From contig JAETXT010000002.1 in assembly GCA_019188255.1 (NCBI GenBank), positions 2,232,001 to 2,296,000 of the forward strand: a DNA stretch of 64,000 nucleotides. Reading direction: 5' to 3'. The number at the start of each line of letters is the position of its first letter. Positions within the stretch are counted from its first letter, which is position 1. Under the pieces are notes generated by a model that did not search any database, was not told the origin of the DNA, and worked only from the letters and a program-made list of their open reading frames with translations. Position numbers and translations under genes: made by a program. This document shows positions 45,697 through 59,040 of the stretch, piece by piece. Origin of the DNA: Verticillium longisporum. Taxonomy: Eukaryota > Ascomycota > Sordariomycetes > Glomerellales > Plectosphaerellaceae.

Positions 45697-48137
45697 CTAA
45701 ACTGCCGCGATGGCAGGCGGGCACTCTCTGTAGATGTCCGTCTTCATGTTCTGTAACCGCTGTCGCATATCGATCAGATCGGCCAGTCGATCCTTTGGCG
45801 GATGGTCCATACTCGAAATCTCTCGGTGCAGCGATGCGTACTTCTCATAGAACATCTTGAACTTGTGTGCTTTGCGAACAAGATCCTGGCCAATGGATTT
45901 GTATCGCTTATTGCTGTCGGCACTTGTGGTGCTGCCCTTGCTTGACAAGCCATCATCAGAAGTGTCAGCAGTGACTTTGCGCTTGCGGTTGATGGGGGCC
46001 AGATCCGGAGGGAGCTGGCGTCGCTGCTCAAGATCTGAGGCATTCGTTGGCGGCGAGGAGGCCAATGGCGAAGATTTGGTCGGCGAAGTGTTCTTGGTGG
46101 CTTTATAGGGGAGGCTGCCGTTTGAGGCCGAGGAGTTTCGTGTCGTGTCCGCAGGGATGGGTCGCTGCTTGAGCTTCGTTGGAGGCCTGATCGGTGCCTT
46201 CTCACCAGTTGTTGACATTTTCGGCTTCATACGCTTGGCGAGCGGCGCGCCCGAACTTGAGCTGCTCTCCTCCGGTTCCTCGTCCCTGCGCCGCTTGACC
46301 GGCGCTTGTGTTTTAGCTTGCCTTGTGGGCTCACGATCCACCAGTCGCCCATTTGACTGCTCGGCTGGCCGTTCGACAGGCTTCGGTCTAGGAGGGTACT
46401 TAGGTCGCGGGGCCGGGGCCGAGGCTTGGGCTGGCTTTTCCTTCGGTCTAGGAGCCGGGGCTGGCGATGGCCTCTTGGTCTTCGATGACGAGACACTAGC
46501 CATCGGCTTATTGCTTGAAGACTCTGAATCGGAGTCTGAGATGAACTCCGCTGAGAGCACCTTGCCACCCTTTGCCGGTGCAGACGATGAAACCCTATCC
46601 TTCGCGTATTTGGAGGCCGGCGCTTTTGCTGGGGCTGCTTTGGGTTTGCTGGGCTTGTTCGACAAGAGCCTCTTGACTTGTGCATCGGCGCTGCTGACCT
46701 TCTTTTTCCCCGGCAATGATGAGTTGGATCGCACCGAACTCCTCCCATCATCGATCTTGAGTGCGTCTTCGCCGCCCGCATCGCTTGTCCCATCGTCGGC
46801 CTTTTGAACCTTGATCTTCGGTGTTGGCACAGCCGGGCCTTTGGCGATGTTGGCTTGCAGTTTGCTCAGGATTTTCCCCTTACCACGCTCATCTTTGGGC
46901 AGCAGCTTTTGCCATTCGGGTTCCTCGATTCCCAACCGCATCTTGTCGAAGGCCCGAATGGCATTGTCGATAGCCTTTTGCCTATCGTCAGGACTGTCGT
47001 AATCATATCTCCAAACGTCCAGTTCTTTCCAGTAAAGTCTCTTTAGCATCCACTTTTGTGCACTGTTGTCGAAGTCGGCAACCTTTTCAAGAGTGAGCTT
47101 GAAGTCGTCCGCCTTGCCATCCCATTTTGATTCCAGGAAGTCGTAAGACTGATCTGCTGCGGCTAATTCGTGGACAATCATGGTCCTCTGACCCTTGGCC
47201 TTGTCCCTCGATTGTTGTGAAGCACCGTAGCCTTGGTTAAGAGACGGAGACCCCACCGCTGTCAACGCTGGGGAAGACGGTAGAGAGCCGCCTGTACCAT
47301 ATGACGCCATGCTCGATAGATACTTGGATTTCGCCTTGGCTGATGGCTTTTTTTGTGTAGGCATCGACTTCTCAAGAATGCGTGAGCTGTTGTTCCTGTT
47401 AGTGACCATCCAAATAGGCTTTCTTGCCACAAGCCGCCTGAAACGTACTGCTTCTTCGATGCCTCCGCTGCTGCCATGGAGTTCTGTAGGTTCTCTGCAT
47501 CAGAGTCCAGAGCAGAAGATGCTGAAGACGAAGCAAGGTTTTTGGATCTGGCAGAAGCATTGTGTTCACTGGTATCAGATCGTGGAGAGCTCGGTTTCTG
47601 CCAGAGTGAGGTTGTGATTGGAATTCGAGAGGCGATCTTGGTCGATTCGAAGGGCTTTGTGAGGAAAATGTCGAGGGGTGCGGGATCGGATATCGGTGAA
47701 GGCGTGAAGGAATCTGAGCCGTACAGGAAGGTCTATAACAGTCTTGCGATTAGTTCTGGTACCCCACGGAACTCCCCACGGAACTCCTCGCCTCAGGGAA
47801 GATATGGAAGCAAGGAGGAGAGAACGGCAGCAGGACCTCCAATTGCGTAGCCTGTTGTTTGTCGTTCGAGCAAACGACCGATGTAGTCATGGTAGTCCGC
47901 ACGACAATGTAATTATGCAAAGGGCAAGGGTATGGATGGGTCGACTCCAGCAGGGACACTTACCGGGCTGTTTCCCAAAGACAGCTGGATGTCTTCGCCA
48001 TTCTGGACACACCTAATCATGTCCTCAATAACGCTGTCAGACAGACTGAGGGCAAAAGCCTGTGTAGGCACGCCGACTGAAGCGTCAGCGGAGCCCTCCA
48101 ACTGGAGGCCCGCATCTGGGACCTTCAGCGAGGCCAT
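45697..48137 (-). CDS. ELL-like RNA polymerase II elongation factor
   Basis: Nuclear elongation factor of the ELL family, which suppresses Pol II pausing. Three exons on the minus strand: 48137-47964, 47732-47449 and 47395-45697, giving 718 aa with closing phases; the first intron is 231 nt. The N-terminal exons (FALSLSDSVIEDMIRCVQNG, QLSLGNSP then TFLYGSDSF) fit the ELL N-terminal domain, which begins with a phase-0 splice after NSP. The middle is long, basic and Ser/Pro/Lys-rich (KRLLSNKPSKPKAAPAKAP). The C-terminal 60-70 residues (YKSIGQDLVRKAHKFKMFYE; KYASLHREISSM; DLIDMRQRLQNMKTDIYRE) match the occludin/ELL homology coiled-coil domain, the partner-binding part. The C-terminal identification is stronger than the N-terminal one. 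S. cerevisiae lacks an obvious ELL, so the closest named model would be fission yeast ell1. Confidence 0.8.
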
Positions 48138-51100
48138 TGTGAGGTTGTGTGGGGGGATTCAGAGGGAGATCGCGAATGATCCCGCAAATACGGGTGGATA
48201 TGTTGTAGCTCGGAGGATGGGTATGGTAGAAATCGGTGGGATCGTGTGAGGCTCAAACTCTTGAGAGGTTGCTTGAAAGAGAAGGTTCTCTGAAGGTTCG
48301 GCCGTCACATTGTCGGTACGAGTCGAAGGGGTGTCTGGGTATTGGTACAAAGAGGCCAATGGAGTGGATTGTCGGGCTTGAAGGTTGGCCACCTGGCTGG
48401 ACAATACAAACAGCCTGACAAAAGGTCCAGGTGAATCACCGAACAAACAGGCTGTTCGAGTGAAGGGCCAGGTCGTGTGAGGAGACCGGAAAGAGGGCGA
48501 TAGAGGAGGAGGAGGTGAAGTGGTGAGGTGAGGTCAGGAGGATCCGAGGGAACTGGCAGGCAGGCAGGGCGGGTCAGGTAGGAGGTACCTGACAATTGAG
48601 TGGGAACGAGGCACGGGGGACATGGGCCTGGAAGTCACGTCGTACCAGACGGGGAGCAAGAGGTGGGTGAGGGAGTGGATACAGTCACTATTTCCACACT
48701 CACCCACCCTCGTCTGGGCTGGACTCACTGCTGGCAGCACCTCCCACCGTCACCAGCTGTGGGTACTCAGGCTGTTAGTGCGCTGCGACAGGGAGGGTGC
48801 CGGCCGCCGTACCGTGCCTCGCAGCTGGCCTCGGCGGTCTGTGACTGGTGCAGGATGGGCCGCCAGCTGGAGGCTAGCCAGGGAGGGTTTCTGCAGAAGA
48901 TACAAGCACAGTACTTGGCCAACTTTGGGGGCTTCCCTTCTCAGGTTGGGGCCTGATGGGTGTGCTGGCCGCGGGGCCCAGCTTTCCTTCATAAAACGGC
49001 AGGAGGGAGGGGGTGCAGAGTACCTGCCTCTACTTCGGGTACCCTCCGCAGGCGATGTCTCACGGGCAACAGAGATGTCTAGTCAACGCCTCACTTTGCA
49101 CGGCGTTCAAGAGCACTCGATGGTGTGCCAATCGGCAACTCAACTAAGAAGACAGCAAAGTGATTGAAGGGCATCTTGCGCGTTTCATGGTCCTTGCTTC
49201 ACTTTGTTGTCTAACCTGCCTTTCTTTGTCATTTTCTGTGCCACTCCAGAGAAACTTGCTGGCAGTTTGTCAGCCAGGCCCGAAACTGGACCCCAGACCC
49301 CCGAAGAGTGTTTGTCTCCACTGGCTGGACTTTAGCTTTGCAGGTGGGAGGCCAGACGACTTGTCTGATGGGGCGCAAGACCCCCATCATTTCTCCTCCC
49401 CTGGCTGCCGGACGAAATGTCGCCTCCTCATCATGAATTGCTTTGCAGACGTGGTGCACGTGGCCATCGGGCTGTCCACTTGGTCGCGACAATGTTTGCT
49501 TGTGTTTGGAGCTGCAGCTGGGCGTGAAGAGGCGTTAGCGGGGATCTCTGGATCGTCTTAACTCTCCGTCTGGTGCGGTATCTTAACATTCTTCTGTGTC
49601 GGTTGAGGCATCATCTCAGCCACTGTAGGGCGTCTGCTCGACTTCTCGACATGAAGGAGAAGACGACAGAGATGTCCGCATGAAACCTCGCCGACTGGAA
49701 CTCATCCGGGGCGGTCCCGCTGCAGTTTCACACCTGACAAGCAACGGGTACGCCGCAGAGCCCGTCAGGCAGCACTGACAAGCTCACCCACCCTCAGCTA
49801 ATTCTCATCCTTGAACGCGGCTTGCGTGTCTGAGCTCAATATGTCTCAATCATACACAGATGGATCGACAATGACGGTTCGTCTGAGCCAGGCAAAGTAG
49901 CATTTCGCTGTCCAGTGGTGCACATCATCTGATCTTGACTCCTCCATTGTTGCAGCCGAAGACGAGGCCAAGGAAAACAAACCGCACATCAATGAGGTTG
50001 ACTTCAAGATCCGGACGGCCCACTCTCTTGGGTAGCTTTTGACGGCTGTTCCGTTTGTGGACGCTGCAGCGATTCGACACTTTGACACTCAGTCACGAAA
50101 AGTGGTTTCTCGCTTCCGGCTAACTGACTGGGGCAGACCAACCTTGCCTTACAGCTCATGTCAGCCAACCGCCCACGGAAGTAACACACTCACTCTGGCG
50201 CAGATGTTACTTTTGCCTCCAGCTCCTGTGACTTCTTCAGCGTCATTATCAAGGCAGTAGCAGCCAAACTTGATGTGGACGATAGGTCGCAATTGTGGCC
50301 TACTGACAACCTACTGGAGCTGTGGCTGAGGGGCCATCGAACCAGGTTAGTACCTTACCTAGTCAGGGAGACCACGGATAGGACAGGGCAGAGCAGACTG
50401 GCTACCGCTGCTCCCGCAATCACAGATTGGAAGGGACCCCCATGGTCGTTCGAAGCGGTGATGGCTCACCCGACTAGCGAACTACTAGTGTCCACCCTCC
50501 CGGAATCGCACCTCATGGAATGTGGATTTGGGCCGATGAGTCCATTCAGTCGAGACTTCTGAGCCGAGCAAACGAAGACAGCCGCGGCGATAGAAGCGAG
50601 AACGGAGTTGCTCATCGACTTCGTATGATTGCCCATGTCCAGTGGAGCTTTCACGGTAATAACACCCATCGTCGGACCTCATAGTCCATCTTATTTGAAT
50701 AACGGCGAGCAAGTGTCCAAAGTTTGGTCGTCTCGGACAGCCGCTACAGATGATGATGATTGGGGAACTGGGTCGGTGGTTCGGAATCGATGGCCGGCTC
50801 GAGTTTCTCGCCCGTCGCACATACGATGAGAGGCTTCCAGCGGCTGACTTGGACCATACCGTTGTCGCTGACATCACAAACCGAAGCTGCACTCGTCACT
50901 CCCGAGCGAGGGTGAGGACCCCGAGAACAGCCAGGGTCGATGAGAAAATGGAGCGACAAGTGGATGGGACGGGGGGCTCGAGCTGTCACTGATTTGATTG
51001 CGTATCCCCCTGATGATTTAATCTGTGCGAGGCAAGTTGTCTTTGGCAAGCAACCCTGCTATAACCACGCTGCTGGGCTCGAATCTTTCCCTCCCAGATC

Positions 51101-54100
51101 TGACATGAGCCTCGCCAAAACGAAGGATGCCATGATGCTTCTGGGCTATGAGTTCTTTGAAAGAGGGGGTCTACTACAAGTAGTACAACGTTGATCACCT
51201 CACATATCTTAACAGCCCAGCCCGATCTAGCCCAGCTCACATCACTTCAGCCCGCCAACACCCGCTCACCTCGTCAAATCATCCAATCCGGGCCAGTCCG
51301 AGTCGAGTCTGGACAACCCTGTTGACAGTCCCTGGCAGTCTGCTGCGGCAAGACGACAGCGGTTGGAAGGGTACCCAGGAGCCAGGAAGGTACCTGGCGG
51401 GTACCTGGCCCGTGCATGGGTGACCAAGACCCGCAGGAAGGGGTGGCAGTAGCACATCGCCGTTGTTTCCTCACTGGAGCTGGACGCGGTCGCCGTCATG
51501 GCCGACAGGTGGGCTTGTTGCAGTGGAATGGCCTCACTGGCCCGGTGTTCTGCTGGCGTGACTTTTGAGGTAGGCAGTCTTTAACTTGGCCTGCTTCACC
51601 GCTGGAGGCCGAGCAGCGTTGGGCGTCATGAAATCGAGGTGCTGGGCAAGTCTGGTGACCTTGATGACGAATGGCTAGATCGCCCAACAGACGAGCAAGG
51701 AAACCATACATGAGGGCGAGGCCGATCATAGGAGTGTTGCTAGTATTTGGGTCAGTCACCTGGCTTATCGCCCGCCCGTGTCGAACCTTGCGGACGCCTC
51801 CCCGACCGACTGCCTTGGACTGGGTGTCTGTCATCATTCTCGTGCCAGGCGGGCAGGAGCTGAGGAAAGTTCCCGGCAGGACAGAGTGAAATAACTTCCT
51901 CGACGTGCCTTCCTCCTGGATCGGGTTCATCGGGCATCGCCTTTCGCTCTCGGATGCACTGAACCGACTCAGGGCAGTACAGAGGCAATGAGTGCTTGGA
52001 CACAGCGTTGCTGCTCATGCCACGGCATTGATCTGGCAGGTAGTGTCCGGCATGCTTCTGTGTCTCGTCTCCAAGCCATGAGTGGCACATACCGGTCACC
52101 GAATGCCATTTGTCGCTCAAAGAACGAGGCGTCTTTTCTTTTCGGTCAGGCCAGCCAGGTGGACGCCTTGCTCACGCCTCGTCTTGCCTCGTCTCGCCTC
52201 AACCCGAATCAAGTTCGTCAATGTGCTGCACCAACTGAAACAACCAAAAGGCCTGCTTGGGGCGAGAATGTGCGCTACCTTTGCACATGTGGCGAGCTGG
52301 GCTCAACAATCTATATCGCTGGCTACACCTGGGCGAACGTATTTTTGGCCTGGGGCCCTGTCTTCATCCTACTCCGTGAGCGAGGATTCCATCTACAATC
52401 GCACATCGTTGATCCATGTGCCGAACCGGCGGGCGAACGAACTATTCTCTAGGGACGCATACACCCGTCGCAGCGCGCATCGCTCCTGTTGATCCCCCCC
52501 CCCCCCCCGGCCACACGACCCTGCGCCAGACAAAGTCGGGCGTCTAGATTATTCGCTGCTCCACGCTGGTAGGGCTGTGCTGAAGTGCTGGTCTGAGCCA
52601 TGATGAAACCAAACCCGCTGCGCCGCCTTGCTTCTGTGCGGTCTTGCCGTCGCTGGCCCCGAATTTGGGGGCTAACATCATCCCCCTACTTCGTCTCAAG
52701 GTTTTTTTTTGGTGTGGCTGACAAGAGCATGTCGAATCTTCCCCATCATTACTGGTCATCTCCATTAAATTTATGGGTGCGGACACGAAGATATGAACGA
52801 GGGTGTACGATGCGCCACAAGCCGCCTTAGCTGATTTGCCGTGTCCAGCGGCGGACTTGGTTTGGGATTTCGCGCATCTTCTCAGTGAGTGGCACAGACG
52901 GCATCAGATCGAATGCATTCATGATGCTGGTCTCGAAGCCTTGCGCTGCCCGCCTTCAAAGCAGAGGATGGCTGGTGCATGTACCCTTCCACTCTGAATT
53001 ACGCAGCAAGTCCATCGTGCCAAGAGAGTACGGGCTCAAACGCCTGGCTGCGAAGGCTTGGCCAATCCAGGCCAATCGAAGTGAAGGGTGCTCTTTTGAG
53101 TTGTACAGCAACCCATCAGCTTACTCCCAGATAGGCCCGATTGCCATTTTCGCCATGGCCGTACTTCCCGTCAGCTCCGTTGGCATGTTGCATTGTATGT
53201 GCAGAAGCCAGCAGGTCGTTTCCAGCAGGCCGTGTAGACTGGTGCGACCCTTCCTCGATGATTCGATTGATGCCCGACATCGCATGAATAAACAGGCCAG
53301 CATCTCGCATGTTCTCTCTTCACGCTCCTGCAGGTCCGAGACTACAGCACAAGACAACCTGATCCCCAGCACAAGAGACGGGACAGATGGGCCCCCCACC
53401 CTCCAATATTGCCTCACGCAAGGCCGGTGTGCCGGCGGTCATGATCTGGGTCCAACACCCAGCTTGTTCTTCCGCTAGGCCAATGATTCCCCCACAGGCT
53501 TGCCCCATTTGCCATGCTCTGCACTAGGCAATTGCTCCACGAGGACCGGACTGGCCCGAACTCAAGAATCGCACCAGAAGATGGTGTGTACCTCGTGTGA
53601 CTTGAACATCGTTCCGGGCCACTTGAACCCCTCTCTTTCCTACTTGGGAAGTAGTCGATGTATCTTGTCGATAGATTCGTACGCACCCCCGCATACCTTA
53701 GTCCCGCTGCTTCCCATCTTTTACCGACTGCCTGAAGCACGACTCAAGGATCACTGACTTTATGGAAGTGGCACCGTTTGTGCGCCTTTTGCTCTCCCCG
53801 GGGAGAAGAAGTCGAGGTTTCCCATCACCGCTGAAAGCTGCGGGGCAGTGACTTGACCTGCTCGGTTCGGAGCTGCCGCTCGCAGGGTAGGGTCGCACAC
53901 AACTGGAAAGGTTGTCAGCATGTTCACAGTCGGTCGGGGCGGGACAACGTCGACCAGCGAGCGCTAAGGTGAAAGAGTCTCGCTGCCGTGGCTCCGACAC
54001 CCTTCCCGCCGCCCAATATCACGGGAACTGACGGCCCCCGCATTTACCGCTTGGATATGCACCGAGGCAAGCCATAAATGACATGGGTGCGGCCAAATAC

Positions 54101-57100
54101 CTTGAAGCGTTCGTCCGGAGAACAATGCAGTCCATAGCTGTTCCGTAAAGCGTAGCATAGCCCACTCCAAGCTGCAACCTCGGAGCACCAGACCGTACGT
54201 GGCTGATGCAGCATTGAGCAAGAAGCGGTGGTGATTGTCGCTCATCTTGATCAAGCACGTACCAAGAGGATCGGCGCGCCTGGAATCCTGTGATTAACGT
54301 CCAATGGATTTCCTGCGCAGTCATGTGCGGCAGAAGCTTGGTGACGAATGTTCAGGAACCTTGCTTTTTAACCAATTCATGAATCGGATATGTTCCAATC
54401 GCTCGCTGCTTTTAATTAGCTTGTTCAGAGTCGATCCGTCTCGGTCGCTTAACACGCGTGGATTGGAATACACGGTAGCGAGCTGCCGTATATTGCTACA
54501 TCAGGTACCGGGAAGGCGCCGGCATCATCTGATGTGACTGTTCAGTTGGGTCATGGAGAGCAATTAGGTTTGCATGGGATACGCAGTCCCGATGGATGTT
54601 CAAGCCGGAACCACCATGACTAGCAAAGTGTCCTTCAATGCGAACGTCCGAGGGAAGGTATTTGGCCTGCGACAAAGCCCTCTTGCTATCGAATCAACGA
54701 CATCAACGACGAATTTGGGGTTCATTCTGTCAAGGTGTCCTGTCCTGGATCATAGCTGGTTTTCAATGCTCAGATGTTATGGCGCAATTGCCCCTTCTTG
54801 CCCCATGCTCGTTCTGGAGTCATAGTTCAGGCATTGCTACTTAGTAAGTGACTGCGGGAAATATGATTTCGAGGGTGTTCGTCTCAAATATCTTCAGGCA
54901 ATACCACAACCCAGCAGGAATAAATTTGAGGATACATCTGAATCCGACACTTCAGTCTACCTGCCGCATATTCGTTGCTACTTGCCTTAAAGGGTCCGTG
55001 ACCCACGGCCTTGACAATGATCAAGCCGTCTCTGAACCAGAGATACAGAGAGAGTGCGGCTGTGCCTTGACAAGATTACGTCCATCAAGTAGCCTGGCAG
55101 GGTGAGTAGCTTGAAAACCATGGTATGGAAAGAAAAAGATGTTCTAGCGAATGCCGACGATTGCGGCCTCCCAGCCGAAACCACGACACGCTACAGAACA
55201 TGATCCTTGTTGGGGCTCAAGTCCCCAATACAAGACCCGACCTTTCGATACTCACTAGTTCTGTGTTTTTTATGTTAATCTACAGCTACTTCTGTTGAAC
55301 GTAGCGTAGGAAGGCCACTACATCTCTTGCAAGGTGAGCTTTGCTGGTCAGCCAGAAGATATACCATCTGACCCGGCCTCAAACCTTGATTCGAGCCCGA
55401 CACTTTCGAGCCAGGCTGAATGAGAGAGTAGAGAACGCTGGATAGCTTCTCTTTCTCTGCCTCAACGTCATCTTGGAGATATTGAGCCATCACGGGCATC
55501 CACAACTTGCTAGGCGCCTTCGACTACATGATGCAATCACAGCAACCGCGTCATGATGAAGCGGTCAGCACCCCAAAGCCCAGGACGTGCTCTATCGTAT
55601 AGCTCTACATCTGAGCTCCGCAGTTGAACCGTCAAGAGATTGCAGAAAACTCCGCAGCTTGCAGTCACGGTTCCGTAGGTAGAATGGAAGCAGAAGTAAT
55701 GAGTCTTCTCGATACGATTTGTGGACGCAGACACCTCGGTCTACAGAATCATTTCAGATCCGAGTCAAAGTCGAGCTACTGGCATTGAGAGCGAGAATGG
55801 ACGCCATATAAAGGAGGCATGGAAGAATCGCTGACGGATAGGGGAGGCACATAGTGACCACCATCAAGACGACGTACTACACTCAAAGCCAAGTACAGTT
55901 CACCTTTGCATACAAGTCATCTAGGGAAACAACCCACGACGAAACAGCCCAGAGTACCTACTGATGTCCCATTGCAAATGAGAGGCAGTAGCAGCGGGAA
56001 TCGAAATTTATTCTCCCTCAATATGCATCTTGAAGCAGCAACAGCGCTTGCCTTTTTGCAGCATGGATTTTTTGATGCTAGGCCATCAGACCATCGTCTG
56101 GTTTGGTAGTCTAGCCTAAACGTACAGTTTATTAGCTGAGGGTTGTTTCGACTGCCATGCAGGAATTAAATCTGCTTGTCCATGTCAAGCCCTGGCAAGC
56201 ATTCTAGACCCGGAGATCGCAGCGATTGATAAGAAGAACAACACACGTTCTGGTTTCCGTCACAAGTATATTGTACCATGTTTTGCCAGCACGCACCAGC
56301 TTGTCCCAGAGATGTGGCCGAGTGGGAGGGTAGAGGAGGACGGCATGCACACACCAGAACCAGCGTGTGCCCCTCATTTCCATAACCGCCGCGCTCCCAT
56401 TGACCCTCCTGCGGGCTCCCCTTCCCGCCCCCCCGAAGCGGAATTTTGTGGACCGGTAAAGAGAAAGTTGGAGGACCCGGCCTTCTTCACAATGGCGTTC
56501 CCGGGTGAGAAGGGTGTGCTTTTCCTCAAGCACCCGCAGAAAGCGGGTGTCGATCCTACCATGGGGGCAAGTTGACACTGCGGGCAGACATAGTGAGTGG
56601 GGCGGGGGAGGGGTACCGTTGCTGGCGACATCGGGGCGGCTTCCGGAAACTATGGACGGGATTTTCGCGTGGCATTGAATGCACGTTAGAGCTGGAGCTT
56701 ACTCGTGGCTTATGATGGGGGGTTAATAGACCGCGCGGCCAAGTGCTCGACGGTCTTGACAGAATGAAATTGGTTGGCCACGATATCTGGTGTTCAAGGT
56801 CCCCTCGTCTGCTGATCTGGGTTCGGTACAGTTTTGGCCTCCATTGTAGGTATGGACCTCGCACCCAGCTTGCTCGATCGATTCTTCGAGCAACATCTAT
56901 TGCGCTATCGCCAGGTCCCTCAAGGTTTGATCGCATACTGAACTGGAAATGACCTTAAAATGATTCAGGCCTGATATTGGGAATTGTCTAGAACGAGTTG
57001 CTCAAGAACAGCCCCGCTGCGAACTATATCTATCGACGAGGTCGATCCGATGGCTCGCTTAGACGAAGCTACCCAGACCAATCCGTGTCCGAACACAGGC

Positions 57101-58432
57101 GACTTCATATTCGCATTATGCCGTACTCGTTTGATCCTCGTCCACGGTTCAGAGTCTCGTTTCTTTCGTGCGCTGCTGCGTCCCTCGAAGCAAAAAGGCA
57201 AAGATGAAATGGGAACTCCGGGCTGATTGTAAGGTCGGTCATCGTATGGTCGGTTGCTCCGCCCATTATTGGGTCTTGAAGAGGAGGATGGCGCAGTGGC
57301 CAAGGTAGAAGTATATGAAATGCTTCGTCTCTACTCAGTGGGATTTGTTTGTGTCAGCAATGTTCAGTTTTCGATGGAAATGACGAGGCATCGATGCCAT
57401 CAACTCGTACCGTGCGTCACAAAGCTTCCAAAGTTGCGGCCGACGATACAGTGCCACGTCGGACCCTTGCGCTCATCGAACTGATCCCGAAACGTCAGTA
57501 CCTCGTTCGTGCGGCGGATGGCGGCGAAGTTCGTACCGTCTTCTTGATCTGTTGGGCAATGTCCTAGGATATCTGGTAAGTTTTATATATTGGGTTCATA
57601 GGAGCTGGCAATCAATACCTTCTCGATCGTAAATCGACCCATCGCTTCCTGAGCTGTGCCACGGCGTGTTAGAACTCTCCTAGCACCAGTGATTGACCTA
57701 GCAGCTACCCACCGACTTCGATGACCTCCTGTTGCATATCGTCGGTCTGGCAGGTGTCAGCCTTGGCATGTTTCGATGGCAATCGCAATCATCATACCAT
57801 GTCTGCGGATTTAATCTGGGCTGTCGCAATGCGCGTCAGTACGGATTGTCGTCTTGGCAGGCGCGGTAGGCGGGCGACAAACCTTCAAGCTTCGCCTCCC
57901 GCGGAGCCTCAGCACTTCCCTTGTCGGCCATGATTTGCTTCGGTCGGTGGTTGAGCTGTCAAGTTGCTGTCAGTGGCCGAGCTAACATGGTCTCTCAGTA
58001 CAGGCGGTCATGCTTTGGGCACAAGCTGCTGACTGCCCCTTTTCGAGGGTTGGGCGACAAGCCCCGCTCGTTGCGCAAATGCTGCGGTGTCGCAGATCTC
58101 GCACTTACCGTTTTGTTAAGGCAACGGTGGTTACTGAAGACAGGGCGTGAGGTGGAAGATTGGTTCCCAGATACGTTAGCCTCACGTCCTAGGGAGCTGG
58201 TGGGTTGGCCGGGTTTGTTTGCTTTGGTGTTTCGCGATCTCCTTCCACTCCAGCTAGCACTGGTAGAGAGGTCCCTGCGCGACTGGGATTGGGTTGTCAT
58301 GCAGCACGGGCCACCCACTGACTCTCATATAAGGTACCTACCTGCCAGCCTGCCCAGGGAGAGTGGGCATGATGCTGCTGTGGGTCGTGTGGTCGTGACT
58401 GCCGCGTGCTAATGGCGGGGCGCTCAACAGGC
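48138..58432. other. 10.3-kb gene-poor intergenic region
   Basis: No gene is supported on either strand. Many open frames of 60-200 codons occur (the longest at 52885-53478, 197 codons, and 48622-49167, 181 codons), but none shows a domain, biased protein-like composition or consistent splice signals. Base composition is normal, with no RIP-type CpA depletion, and no long internal repeat was seen by eye. A 15-base C run sits at 52494-52508, and a locally reiterated cctcgtct stretch at about 52173-52200. It lies between the 5' end of the ELL-like gene and the TRIM-like element; long non-coding transcripts or fast-evolving small genes cannot be excluded. Confidence 0.5.
52494..52508. repeat. 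Poly-C tract (15)
   Basis: An uninterrupted run of 15 C in the gene-poor region; its length is prone to sequencing error. Confidence 0.9.
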
Positions 58433-58437
58433 AGGCG
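58433..58437. repeat. Target site duplication, left copy (AGGCG)
   Basis: Five bases immediately before the first direct repeat, identical to the five bases directly after the second repeat at 59036-59040. Five-base duplications are typical of LTR-retrotransposon integration. Confidence 0.65.
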
Positions 58438-58565
58438 TGAAGGAAGGGACTCCTGTGATTCAGTTAGTCAGCAGGAACTATATAACGTAGCCCTGGGGGC
58501 ACGTTGGCGACTAAACTAAGCCAGATACAACAACACTTATCCACCTAATACCATCAACTGTTTTT
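58438..58565. repeat. LTR-like direct repeat, copy 1
   Basis: Left 128-bp repeat of the TRIM-like element, with a TATATAA at 58479-58485. It matches copy 2 at every aligned base except for three additional bases near its 3' end. Confidence 0.9.
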
Positions 58566-58910
58566 GGTGACCACAGCAGGGCGTCGATAATCAATGCCAG
58601 TACCGACCTGGCTCCTGCATCTCCAGAAGTCCGTTTTCTGACTCAAGCATCGAGCTCTACTATACCAAGCATGAAGAAAAGACCCTAAAGCTATTCAACC
58701 TACCTACGGGTACTATACTACCGTCCCGCCTACTCAACGTACATTACCGACAGTCACCCACGACTGAAGAGTACCCCGACCCGCTTGTGTTACCGTTGGT
58801 CCTTGCCCTGGTCGTGAAGAGATGTAATTCTCTGAGGAATGGAAGAAGATGGATGTCTGGACGTGGGAAGATGAATATGGCCGTGGGCGTCCTCTTGTGA
58901 GGGGGTGACT

Positions 58911-59035
58911 TGAAGGAAGGGACTCCTGTGATTCAGTTAGTCAGCAGGAACTATATAACGTAGCCCTGGGGGCACGTTGGCGACTAAACTAAGCCAGATA
59001 CAACAACACTTATCCACCTAATACCAACTGTTTTT
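58911..59035. repeat. LTR-like direct repeat, copy 2
   Basis: Right 125-bp repeat of the TRIM-like element, with TATATAA at 58952-58958, about 270 bases before the MRD1 start codon. Confidence 0.9.
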
Positions 59036-59040
59036 AGGCG
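59036..59040. repeat. Target site duplication, right copy (AGGCG)
   Basis: Five bases immediately after the second direct repeat, the same as 58433-58437. Confidence 0.65.

Larger units (their letters stand above)
58438..59035. mobile_element. TRIM-like miniature LTR element, non-autonomous
   Basis: A 598-bp unit: a 128-bp direct repeat (58438-58565), 345 bp of internal DNA (58566-58910), and a 125-bp direct repeat (58911-59035), flanked by AGGCG on both sides. The repeats are identical except for one 3-base gap (tca at about 58553), so insertion looks recent. Each begins TGAAGG and contains ctatataacg; they end in TTTTT rather than the usual CA. Immediately after the first repeat is GGTGACCACAGC, where a primer-binding site would lie, and before the second is gagggggtgact, a possible polypurine tract. 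The interior has no open frame, so it would depend on an autonomous partner. The alternative is a simple segmental duplication, but that does not predict the shared 5-base flanks. Confidence 0.65.

Noticed and set aside
52885..53478. 197-codon plus-strand open frame in the gene desert
   Set aside because: Its composition looks random, it has several similarly open overlapping frames, and no motif is recognisable.
58433..59040. Simple tandem duplication as explanation for the 473-bp-spaced repeats
   Set aside because: A tandem duplication would repeat the internal 345 bp as well and would not predict identical AGGCG on both outer sides; LTR-type insertion explains both.
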